Shown: positions 47,821-57,985 of the stretch, in pieces
How positions within the stretch are numbered: position 1 is the stretch's first letter
How the letters are laid out: each line of letters opens with the position of its first letter
Origin: Anagrus nilaparvatae
Lineage: Eukaryota; Arthropoda; Insecta; Hymenoptera; Mymaridae
DNA length: 64,000 nucleotides
Reading direction: 5' to 3'
NCBI GenBank assembly: GCA_022575985.1
Contig: JAKSXM010000272.1
Coordinates: 2,294,001 to 2,358,000, forward strand
Translations under genes and position numbers: made by a program
Notes under the pieces: model-generated
Database searches by the model: none
What the model saw: only the letters and a program-made list of their open reading frames with translations
What the model was told of the DNA's origin: nothing

Positions 47821-48287
47821 TTACATATAAATTATGCAATTATCATAACTATTGATCACATTATATTTTTTATCATCTTTTTTTATAATTTTTATTCCTT
47901 TTTTTATCTTTTTCGTATCTTTATTTATTTGAATTATTGATTTTTCACTAGCCACATAATTTTCTTTATTATTATTTGTTGACAGCTTTTCTCTTAAATC
48001 TGTGCCTTTTTTATTTATTTTTCTTCTCAAATCAAATCGAGGTTCTGAACTTGGCTCATATTTTTTAAATGCAGGATGTGGAGGTGGACCCATAGCGAAG
48101 GTTTTCAAATTATACTTAATGCTTTCTTTATTTACCTTTGAATATAATAAAAATGATAAAATAATTATAATTAAAATAAAAATAAACAACACAATTTCAA
48201 GTTTACCTTAAGCTGTTAAAGGTATTGTGCAAATTCAGCAGCTCTTCTTTTTTTAGCTTTTCCTCCACTAATTTTTTTTTCAGACAT
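47821..48287 (-). pseudogene. small two-exon gene of the large element, one nonsense codon
   Basis: Exon 1 (48287-48207) starts at an ATG and reads MSEKKISGGKAKKRRAAEF, then meets an in-frame TAA at codon 24 and ends CTTAAG before GTAAAC. A 71-base AT-rich intron (48206-48136) ends TATATTCAAAG. Exon 2 (48135-47821) is in the matching phase and encodes 104 residues, with MGPPPHPAFKKYEPSS followed by a basic, Lys-rich tail. The whole product would be about 130 residues, highly basic, perhaps nucleic-acid binding; I do not recognise the family. The apparent membrane segment of the unspliced frame (upstream of 48135) is intron sequence. It is divergent from the transposase gene, so the two may share a promoter. 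Confidence 0.55.
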
Positions 48288-48296
48288 TTCACTAAA

Positions 48297-49615
48297 GATT
48301 CCCTACCATTTCCCCGAATACCAATCCCCGAATGGACATTTCCCCGAAACCCTTTTTCCCGAAGTCGTTTTCCCCGAAACCTATACCCCGAAAGTCTTTT
48401 TTCCCGAAATCTATTTACCCGAATATTTTTTTTCCCGAAAGCCATTTACCCGACTATTTTTTTCCCCGAAACCCAATTTACCCGAATATTTTTTTCCCCG
48501 AAACCCAATTTAAAAAAAAAAAATTTAAATTTTAAAAATTGCTTTCAGTGTATATGTTTTATTTATTTAGCTCTAAAAAACAAAAAAATATCAGTTGTTT
48601 ATAACCAAATTATTTTTTTAATATATGATTCTAAGAATACTGAGGATTTAGATGAAGGAAGAGTATTAGTTTTCTCTACAAGAAGAAATATTGAACTTTT
48701 AGCGAGTAGCCGTATGTGGTACCTCGACGGAACTTTCAAAGTATCTCCAACCATTTTTACACAACTTTTTACCATCCTTGGCACATATAATCCAAATCCT
48801 CTTGACGCGGATTCTGAAATTGTAGCGTTCCCTTATGCTTACTGTTTTTTGACTTCAAAAGAAACCATCCAATACCAGCTGTGTCTTCGGGCATTAGTTT
48901 TAGCAGCAAGAAATTACGGTATAATAGATTTGAACCCAAGATCAATTATGATAGACCTAGAATTGTCAGCAATTAATGCATCGAGAAATATGTTTCCAGA
49001 TGCACCAATTCATTTATGTTTCTTTCATTTGTGCCAGGCACTATACAGAAAAATTCAATCTTTGGGATTACAAACTGCGTATAATGACCCTGACAATACA
49101 GAGGTCAAAGATTATACTCACATGGCTATAAAGGCATTTAAAAAAGAACAAGCCGATACAGAAATTCAAGTGCTAGAGATATCTCTTGGTAGAAAAGTAA
49201 AAAATTCACCAAAAAAAAAATGGTTGGAGACTCAAAGAAGAATAAAGAGAATCGTAGAAGCTTACGCAAATTACGGAGTTGCCAATTTTCAAGAGTACCT
49301 GTACAGTATCGGGTGCCATATTAAATTGTAATAAAAATTTTGAAAATGAAAAATTTGAATGTAATAAAAATTATGAAATTGTAATCTAAAAAACTGTATT
49401 TAAATAATTTTTTTACGAAAATTCGGGGAAATAATTACTTTTTTAATTCGGGGAAAAGGTTTCGGGTAAATGGATGTTTCGGGGGAAAAAGTTTCGGGTA
49501 AACGGTTTTTCGGGGAAATGTCAACTTTGTAAATTCGGGGGAATGGTCATCGGGGAAAAAGGTATCGGGAAAATGTCCATTCGGGGATTGGTATTCGGGG
49601 GAATGGGCGGGAACG
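48297..49615. mobile_element. 1.3 kb Mutator-like element (MULE) inserted in the large element
   Basis: Flanked by the 9-base direct repeat TTCACTAAA (48288-48296 and 49616-49624), the target size typical of MULEs. The inverted ends (GATTCCCTACCATTTCCCCG against CGTTCCCGCCCATTCCCCCG) run into arrays of degenerate CCCGAA units, 48310-48520 and inverted at 49425-49612. They share CCCCGAATACCAATCCCCGA. It carries a shortened transposase gene. It lies directly beside the start codon of the small minus-strand gene. Confidence 0.9.
48555..49331 (+). pseudogene. MULE transposase, internally deleted
   Basis: Open frame with the MULE DDE core: YLDGTFKVSP holds the first catalytic Asp, MIDLELSAINASRNMFP the second Asp, and HLCFFHLCQALYRKI the CxFHxxQ signature. 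After this the usual middle segment with the third acidic residue is missing. The frame passes from MAIKAF straight to a C-terminal region of the type found after the core (KKWLETQRRIKRIVEAY). At about 245 recognisable residues it is much shorter than full MULE transposases. A possible acceptor (TTGCTTTCAG, near 48547) precedes the domain. It would cut and move DNA if complete; this copy is probably dead or depends on another source. Confidence 0.75.
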
Positions 49616-49624
49616 TTCACTAAA

Positions 49625-50130
49625 TCAAACAAAATAAATATTTTTTTTAAATTTGCCTGTAAATCACTCTAAATATTAAAATTGCATTGTGTTTAATAAT
49701 TTTATATGTAATTTACCTGTGAATTAGAAAACAAATGAGATCAAATATAAACAATCAATATACACGATTATGATGCCAGTATAATAGGTACACCGCTGCA
49801 TGCGGTTATATACATATACTATATACATATAAATCAGTTCAACACGTATAATTGCAATTTGTAGACGAATTTTTCATAAAAAGACGACAGTTTTCTATTA
49901 GTGAAAATTAATTTTTTTTGTGTTAGGTAATGTTTTATAATTAGCAGTATTAGAGAAGGTTATTCTGATTTATAGGTTTTAAAATCTATTTATGAATTGA
50001 CTTTTCTTTATATATATATATATATAGGTATACGTGATATCAATTTTTTTGTAGAGTTAGATAGTGTTCAAAGAGACAAAAATTAGTTTTTACTCAAACA
50101 TTTGTCACAATAATTTAGTATAAATTAATT
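49625..50130. promoter_or_regulatory. putative bidirectional promoter region of the large element
   Basis: After removing the MULE, about 500 bases separate the two divergent start codons (48287 minus, 50131 plus). It is AT-rich with several TATATA strings near 50010-50030. No defined motif beyond that, so the call rests on gene arrangement. Confidence 0.4.
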
Positions 50131-50219
50131 ATGGGAATTGAAAAAAAAGAAGAAAATAAGCATATATACTATGGTCGGAAAAAAAGTACAAGATCAAAAT
50201 TATTAAATTTCCAAAAATC
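50131..50219 (+). CDS. exon 1 of the transposase/YqaJ gene
   Basis: Starts ATGGGAATTG and encodes 29 complete codons plus two bases (MGIEKKEENKHIYYGRKKST and a basic end). It is followed at 50220 by GTAAGT, a consensus splice donor. The exon ends in phase 2, and the proposed acceptor at 53955-53956 supplies the single base needed to complete the codon and enter the long frame. A short, basic N-terminus of this kind could be a nuclear localisation signal. The model is inferred from splice signals and phase only; the intron would be 3,737 bases and contains a satellite array. Confidence 0.6.
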
Positions 50220-53200
50220 GTAAGTTATTCATTTATTTATTTATATTATCACTAACAGAATTCAAACCCAACGTTTGTTTTTCATTTATTTTATTTATAT
50301 ACGTTCTGTGTACGTGATTTGCAAATTAAAAAATATTCGTGTTTTCATTTTTCTGAAATTGCTTGTTACTCCAGTGAATATACGGATTTGGGGATATTTT
50401 CACCTACCACCACCAGATTTGGTCTACTATGGTTTTTTGGGTCGCTGAACACGAATTTCGGCGGGGTCTTTTTTATGAGAAATGCGCGGAACACCCTTAA
50501 ATTTGCAAAAACGACCCCTAAAAAGGGGTGTTTTTGATGTATTTGAATTTTGGGTGGTCATATTAAGTCCATAAGGGTTTTTTGGGTCGCTGATCAAAAA
50601 TTTCGAGGACTTTTATATGGAAAGTTAATATTTCACCCCTTAATTAGCAAAAAATACGCCTAAAAAGGGGGTGTTCTTGCTATTTTGGCGCTTTAAGTGT
50701 TCAGAAACGGTGATAATGGGTTTTCTTGGTCACTGAACAAGAATTTTGGGGAATTTTTTGTTAAAAATTAATTTCTCACCCTTAAATTAACAGAAACTAC
50801 CCCTAAAAGGGGTGTTTTATCTATTTTCGCATTGTCAGTGTTAAAATTCGGTTTATATAGGTTTTTAGGGTCGCTAATCACGAATTTCGGAGAATTTTTT
50901 ATTAAAAATTAATTTATCACCCTTAAATTAACAAAACTATCGCTAAAAAGTTGTTTTTGCTACTTTTGCTCGTTCAGCGTTCAGATTCGCTTTAAATGGT
51001 GTTTTCGGGTCGCTGAACATAAATTTCGGTGAATTTTTTTTCAAAAAATTAATTAAGCACCCTTATGTTAGCAAAAGCAAAATTTTTTCGTAAATTAATT
51101 TTTAAGAAACAATTCGTTTATAAACAATAGGTTTTTTTGATCTCCTATTACGATTTTTTAGAGAGCGAGTGGATTTTATGAAAGGGCATCGCCTTATTTG
51201 GCAAAAACGGGGGTTTTTAAGTGTACATTTTGCAGTATGTACTTAAAAAAAAAATTGTGTTTTGGATTTGTATAAGTTTTTAGTCACTGTTCGGTGTCCC
51301 GTGGGCTCAAGACAGATTCAACACCTTCAAATCTGCAAAAGTATTCTAAAAAGGGTGCTTTTGCAATATTTTTAGACAACTAATTAAATATGATAACGAT
51401 TTTCCGGTTTTAATTTGTTTTTTGAATCGCTAATTAAATAGTATAGTATCACCTTTAATTCTACAAAACATCCCTAAAAAGGGTGCTTTGCATATTTAAT
51501 AAGGGTGTTGTGCTCTTAGAAAAATCTTGGCACCCAAAAATTCTTTATCAGCATCCAGAAAACCAATATAAGTGAAAATTTGCAGATTATGGGTTATATC
51601 AATACCAAAGGGAGGTCCCTTTCGCATTTTTACTGGAGTATTCCAAATTTAAGCAAAATATAATAAAATTTTATTGCAAAAGAATCTACAAAAATTATTA
51701 GGCTTAAAAATTTATGCTAAAAAATTCTATCAACTTAACTTGAAAGTGCCTCTTAAAGAAAAAAAAAATTATCATTTACTATTCTTTATATGCATAAAAA
51801 TACAAAACATAATTATGAACTCTGAAAATTTATTTACTTCTTAGAAATCTGTGACGTTCAGATACAATTTTGTAATCCACAACTTTAAAAACATAAAAAT
51901 TTGTGGTTCCTCATTCAGACGAACGATTGTGATAGGTTAAATTTTTATCTTTATTTTGAGACCACAAGGAGCTAATAAACCGATTTTTAATTAAACAAGG
52001 ATATGTGTGTGTGTGTATGCAACCGGTGATATTTCCCAATTATGTTATTAGGACCCACTTTTCTTATAACAAATTTTTTCATAAAAAAATCTGAACTACT
52101 TACACTTTTAATATTGAAGTAATTAGTTTTTGCTCTGATAATTAATTTATAAAAAATTTGTTTATTAAAATTTATGCCATAAAAAAGTAGTATATTATAT
52201 TATAGGAAAATAAAGGATTGCTCATGTAAATCATCTTCCAAGGCTAAGCCGAGGATCGTGAACGAGGGGCATTATATTGTTATATTACCAGGAGTGGATT
52301 CGATTTTACATACGTACGGCAAAAAATCCTATTTTCTACCATAGGGAGACAGTTTTTTTGTCCATTATATGTTAAACTATGTTTTCAATCACGGAATTAA
52401 AAATATGCGGGATTTGATTTTCACTACGCTCGCTCGTGCATGCTACTACAGGCAAAGTCAAAACCATTATTCAATTTTCGCTAGGCCCGCTTGTGCATAC
52501 AACTGCATGCAAAGTCAAAAACATTATTTTGTCTCATGTTTAAAAAATAGCTATCTCTGCGTCAGTCGTTTGAGGAAGGTGCTTCGTTGCCTAAAAAACT
52601 TTTTCCTCAAAATTTTTTGCATTTAAAACTAAAAAAATAAATAATAATAGTTTTTCTTTTAAAAAAGGATTACCAAATTTTTTTTATTCGGAAGTACTAA
52701 TTTTAAAAATATCATTTTTATTAGTTTTCTCGGTTTAGATACCAAATTTTTGAAGTTTTTTCCTACAATTTTTTGCATAAAAAAACAAACGCTACCAAGT
52801 AATTGGCGATATTGGTTCCTCATTAACATTAATAAAATGTTCTTAATGGTCTATTTTATCTATAATAAAAACGATAATTCAGGATATTAATATAATCTCA
52901 TAGGAAAAAATTATAGGTACTACGTGCAAAAAGAAAAAAAATATTGCTGTTTTTTTTATTTTTTTATGTAACAAATTTTAAGCAAAAAATTTTCAACAAA
53001 ATCAAGTATCAGATCCAAAAAATTGACTATAAATGACACTTCTAAAACTAGTACTCCCATAGAAAATAATTTAAAAAATAAAAAAATTTTTTAAAAGATT
53101 ATATATTTACATCTTTTAATTAAAAAATTAGCTATTTAAGGGTACATTTACATGCATGATCTTCTTATTTATGCTTCTTACTTCCTATGCTTCTTAGTGC

Positions 53201-53956
53201 AAAAATTCAAATTAATTTTATTGAATTTTCCTTAATTTATATATCGAAAAGTATTTATTTTTTTAATTTTAGTGAATTATTAATGAAATATGTAAATAAA
53301 TTTTTATATAACTTTAAATTCAAGTGTCAGTATTATAGAAAGTTAGTTTATGTTATTTGAACAAAAGTAAATAAACGATTTTATTTCTAATTTTTAATAA
53401 AAAATAATGTTTTTTTTGTTATTTAAGTTTAATTTTTGTAAGAATACATTATTTATTTAAAAAAATTTAATATTACAGTGCAGAATTTAAAAAAACAAAA
53501 ATAAATTTTAAATTTTAGCGCTAAGAATCATAAGAAGACCATGTACATGTACCCTGTAAAATTTCCCGCGGAATCCAAATTTTTGGTCAGATTTAGTATT
53601 GGTCACATGACTTGGCGGGAAATTTAAAATTTTTATTTCGATCTCAAAACAAAATAACTAAATAATCTATAATTACATAATCTAACAATGGTAGACATTG
53701 TTTTTATTTTTTTTTTTAATTTATAATATCACAGAAATTTGTTTTAATGCTTTTATGTTTTGAATTTCAAATAATGAATAAAACTTGCTTGCTTAAAAGA
53801 TAAACGTATTTTTTATTATGTTCAGTAAAAAAAGCGTGTCAATGTATCTAATAAAATATTTTTGTTACTTGATTTTAAAAAAATTTTGAATTTATGCTGT
53901 GTATGCTATAATTCTTACAAGTATGCGTAAATAATGGATACATTATTGTTATAAAG
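50220..53956 (+). other. putative intron of the transposase/YqaJ gene
   Basis: GTAAGT at the left and ATTGTTATAAAG at the right. It holds the satellite-2 array (50380-51640), then AT-rich sequence without genes. A GC-richer patch at 52230-52570 has a diverged tandem pair of about 65 bases with GCAAAGTCAAAA and a motif (AGGCTAAGCCGAGGAT) like the hairpin centre at 11913. The polypyrimidine tract is weak. Confidence 0.5.
50380..51640. repeat. satellite-2 array, about 150-base unit
   Basis: Eight or so degenerate units with GGTTTTTTGGGTCGCTGA, a TTTCG(G/A)GGA part, CACCCTTAAATTAGCAAAAA and CCCCTAAAAAGGGGTGTTTT. It is the largest block of this family in the window. Confidence 0.8.
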
Positions 53957-56900
53957 GTCAAAAGAACCAAAAAAGAACATTCATGGTCCTGAAGAGTCAG
54001 CAGGTGAAGGAACGAATTTCGTTCTGAAAACTTTAGAAGAAAAAAATTGCGATTTAAATTTAAATGACAAAAAAAATCAAGAAACTGTTTCTAGTTTAGG
54101 AGCTGTACAAAATAATGTACGAATGAAGCCAAAAGTTGCCCGAGTTGAAGCTTTTTCACCGCTTTACATCAAACAATTAAAAAACCCTAAACATAAACAG
54201 TTTGTTGAACATATTTTTACGAAGCATTGTAATATTTATGATCCTCTAAATAAAGCTCTTGCTAATAATAATAATGATAATAATAATATTGATGGCATGG
54301 ATAGCGTAGACATTGTATTGGAGTGTCCTCCAGATTATGAGGAGGTAGTTACTGATGAAAACTCTAAAAGAAACTGTTTTTCAAGTACATTAGATCATGA
54401 AGTAGTTACTGCTGATGACAAAATAATCCCTCAATTTTCAGATTTTACTTACACAGCAGAACAGAAGATAGATTTGCAGAATATCGCACATGATCACAAC
54501 TACCTGGAACCAATTGTAATTGACGATAATAGAAGTTATGACTATTTTGGAATGTGTCTTGCTGATTTTGGTTACATGTTGAGTCAAATGCGAGATAAAT
54601 TCAGTGGACACAATGAAGAATGTAAATTGAGACATGTAAAAATAACAAAAAAGAAGAATTCAGGTTTTTTGGTTAAATATTTTCTGAAATGTATGAATTG
54701 TGGATATACAGATAAAATCTGGAATCATCCGAATAATAAAGACAGTGATGAAGAAGATCTTATGCATTTAAATCAGGTTGCAGGTTTAGCAAATACTTCC
54801 AGTGGTATGGGATTCAAAAGTATGAAACAGTTTATGACAACTTTTGACATCGAGCCTCCATGTTTTGATACTTATTTTTTCTACCATCAACGTAACATCA
54901 AACTCATTCAAAAAGTTGCTGATGAAACTTTTGCAGAAAACGCGAGACTTTCGTGGGAAATAGCCGTGAATAAAGTAAACTATATTGAACATGAAGGTGT
55001 TTATTACGCATTAGTTACCTTAATAATGGATGGCTGTTGGGCTAGAAGATCCTATCGTTCTGGTAATTTCAGTTCCCGCGGAGGTGGTGTTGGTGGGTTA
55101 GACGCAGAAACGTTAAAACCTCTTTTTTCAGATGTGAGAGTTAGCGATTGTGCTTATTGTCGATTTTATGAATCCCTTGAGTTTCCGGAAATCCCATCCC
55201 ACATATGCTATAAAAATTATGATCCAAATAACCCAGCAACATGCATGGAATCTGCTATTATTAACCAAGAATTTTCATTAAGTGCCGACAAATATAGAAT
55301 TATTTACGAAGCAATGATTTCAGATAGAGATAGCAATGTATATCCAAATGTACTCACCCTGGATCCATATAGGAAATTTAATATTGAAGTTGACAAAATA
55401 GACTGCTCTCATCATTTGCACAAAAATATTAGCCAGGCTATACAGAAATTAAAAGATTTGAAAATAAAAGGTTATAAATGTGAACTCGAAATCGCATCAA
55501 AAAGCAGCCTTCTATTTCGAAGGTGTTTAGAAAATTTGATAGATTTCCGAAAATCATTAATACATTCTGAAGAAAGCTTTAATAATCAAATAGCTTCCTT
55601 GGCTCAAAATATGCGTGACCTTCCGTACCATGTTTTTGGTTATCATAAAAATTGTCCAGTATTAAATGGTTATTGCGACGGGGTTGATGAAGAGTGCAAG
55701 AAAGAATTGCTTTTTCGATTACATGAAGGAGGAATACTTGAAGAACTGAAAGACATAATGAACTACTATAGCAGATTTGCAGAAAGCCTTTTATATGATA
55801 AAAATACAAATCCAATTGAATCTTTATTTAATATCGTTGCAAAATTTATGATGGGAAAAAGAATTTATTTTTGTCAAAGAGGTGAATACACAAGTAGATT
55901 TCTAGCAGCTTTTATTCATGCATCAACATTTTCGTTTCGTACAAAAATTTTTGAGGCTGCTGGTAAGCGGGTGCCTGCACAAGTAACGAAAAACGAGAAC
56001 GAACATGTAAATAAATTAAGAACAGATCGAGAACGGAGACAACGAAACCGTGACGATGATTGCAAACCAAAGTCAAAACCTAGTTTTCATCGCGATAAAA
56101 ATTATGGAAATACGCTAGAAGATGCTCCAGATATGGACGATGTTACTTTAAAGAAAGCATGTGACATACATTTAGCTGATTTACAAGAAGAGCAACTTAT
56201 AAGAGATAAGATTCAAGAGTTTACTGCTGTATCCGGAGTCACCAATTATTGGAAAAAACTTCGCAGGAAAATGGTTACGGCTATGTATGGTTATGATATT
56301 TGCTCCAGAAAGGATACAACTGATGTAGATAGCTTGATTATTACAATACGCAGCACAAATTCTAAAACAAATAATTCTATGAAAAAAGGAATAGCTAATG
56401 AAAAGAAAGCCATACAAGCTTTTGAAAAAGTTGCAAAAGTAGAAGTAAAATCTTGTGGATTTGTTATAGACCCTGTAATTCCATATCTCGGAGCAACTCC
56501 AGATGGGCTCGTTGGAGATAATGCAATTGTTGAAGTCAAATGTCCTGATACTGGCTTATATCCAGAACAAGCTATTGCTCTGAAAACAACTTCAATTTAC
56601 GGTATGTTTGTCACTAAAGATGCATCTAAATTAAAGACTAGCCACAGGCATTATTACCAAATACAAACTCAGTTGCATGTGACTAGAAGAGATTTCTGTT
56701 ATTTTGTTGTTTGGACCACTGGTGGCCTTAAATACGTAATAGTACCTAGGGATGATGATTTTTGGAATAAAAACATGGAATGGAAAATAAAAAGGTTTTA
56801 TGAGCAATCACTAATCTTTGAAATAGTAGATAGTAGACGAGCCAGAAAATTAGACATCAGGGTACCAGGATACGTAATGGCAGCAAGAGAGGCACTCAAA

Positions 56901-57014
56901 TCAGATAAAAATAATTCAATACCCAAGAAGCAAGTAAGAAAAAAAAATGTTTCAAATGCGTCTTTGATTATAGCTGAAAATAATGAAGAAAAAATGAAGC
57001 TTCAAGAAAGTTAA
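53957..57014 (+). CDS. DDE transposase with C-terminal YqaJ-like nuclease domain (exon 2)
   Basis: The open frame continues upstream of the ATG at 54123 to 53957, where an AG supports an exon start. With exon 1 the protein has 1,048 residues; numbers here count from the ATG at 54123. Residues 1-190 are acidic and variable. Zinc-type motifs are CMNCGY near 193 and CAYCR ... HICYKN near 345. The transposase-like core has MDGCWARRSY (Asp303), SDRDSNVY (Asp401/403), DCSHHLHKN and NPIESLFNIVAKFMMGKR (Glu566), a plausible DDE set of the Mutator-like/YqaJ type. A basic stretch lies near 630-660. The YqaJ-like exonuclease-fold domain (about 700-910) shows GATPDG (Asp794), IVEVKCP (Glu804, Lys806) and YYQIQTQLHV. 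It should cut element ends and perhaps process DNA. A TAA at 57012-57014 ends it, although the frame goes on. Confidence 0.85.
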
Positions 57015-57824
57015 TCTGAGAATCAGTTAACTGATCAATCAAATGCCTTATCTGATAGGGATTCGTTGAATAATTCTCAAAGTGACAGTAGTATTAGCAT
57101 TCAAAAAGTTCCTCCTATACGTTTAAAATTTAAAAAAGTTGATTCAAAGTACCATATTGTAGGAGAACCTCCTATCCAACGAATGCGTGTATATAGAACA
57201 AGCGAATCTGAGTGGTCGGCTGAATGGTCAGGAGAATCATCTGGTAAATATTTAACATCTGGTAATGAAAATGCAGATATTCAGAGTGATCGTGACCTGA
57301 CTAGTGATTCGAATGTTACCAATGAAAAGTTTGATAGTACAAACTTAAAAAAAAAAGGTCTAACGATCAATGATGAACATAAAAATAATAATAAAAGTAA
57401 TAATGAACAAAGTTCTGATTTATCTTCAGATGCAAATTTTAAAATGCCAAGTAAAATACTTGGCAGAAAACGCAAACGTCCGGTTGCACGTTTAACTGGC
57501 GAAAATTGTAAAAAAAAGGTTTTTACGAGTGCTGACCTACCAATAACTGAAAGTCGTGCAAACCAAAGAGACAATGATATTCAAAGCAGAAATATTAATC
57601 AAAGAAAAAATATAAGGAAAAGTGAAAGTAAAATTAAAGATGATACAACAGAAAAAAATGCTAGATGGGTCCATTGGTATGAAGAATCTTTTATAGAAAA
57701 ACAAAGCCCGAAAGATATCGAAACCTTGTGGAGAATCATAGATATACCAGATAACGATTTAAATACAAGAATAAGAGTAAATTTTAGGTCCAGATTTGAT
57801 TTTGGACAAAAGGTCATAGGTTAG
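57015..57824 (+). pseudogene. C-terminal extension of the transposase/YqaJ frame beyond an in-frame TAA
   Basis: The same frame stays open for 270 codons after the TAA at 57012-57014. It is Ser/Asn/Lys-rich with SESEWSAEWSGE, a bipartite-like basic string (GRKRKRPVARL) and a Trp-rich end (NARWVHWYEE, ETLWRIIDIP), all protein-like. Either the TAA is a recent nonsense mutation in a 1,318-codon gene or this part is not translated. The frame ends inside the TTAGG-rich hairpin at 57819, so the true C-terminus has probably been cut off as well. Confidence 0.6.
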
Positions 57825-57985
57825 GTGATAGGTTAGGTTAGGTTTTTTTGGGCATTTTCGGGTTAGGAGATTTGGCTATCCAAAGAGCCTATAAAGATAA
57901 ACCCAAGGGTAAATAATACTCTTTGGATTGCCAAACCCCCGCTCCCCAACCCGAAAATCCCAAAAAAACCTAACCTAACCTAACT
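57819..57985. mobile_element. TTAGG-rich hairpin element
   Basis: The left end has GATAGGTTAGGTTAGGTTTT and the right end its complement AACCTAACCTAACCTAACTT. Both arms go on with TTTGGG, CATTTTCGGGTT and TTTGGC-ATCCAAAGAG, giving a 165-base imperfect hairpin. The repeats are two to three units of the insect telomere sequence TTAGG on each arm, in opposite orientation. This is a dispersed element, not a chromosome end. It terminates the long reading frame of the transposase gene. Confidence 0.75.

Noticed and set aside
47821..48192. A 123-residue protein with an N-terminal membrane segment.
   Set aside because: The hydrophobic start lies upstream of 48135, in what is better read as a 71-base intron, and the acceptor and phase fit an exon starting at 48135.
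52369..52626. An 85-codon frame in a GC-richer patch.
   Set aside because: It runs through a diverged tandem repeat and has no protein-like pattern.
57012..57014. Programmed stop-codon readthrough in the transposase gene.
   Set aside because: The stop is TAA in an ordinary context (AGT TAA TCT). A plain nonsense mutation is simpler, given the other lesions in the element.
57819..57985. A telomere or subtelomere boundary.
   Set aside because: There are only two or three TTAGG units on each arm, in opposite orientation, inside a hairpin with unique sequence on both sides.
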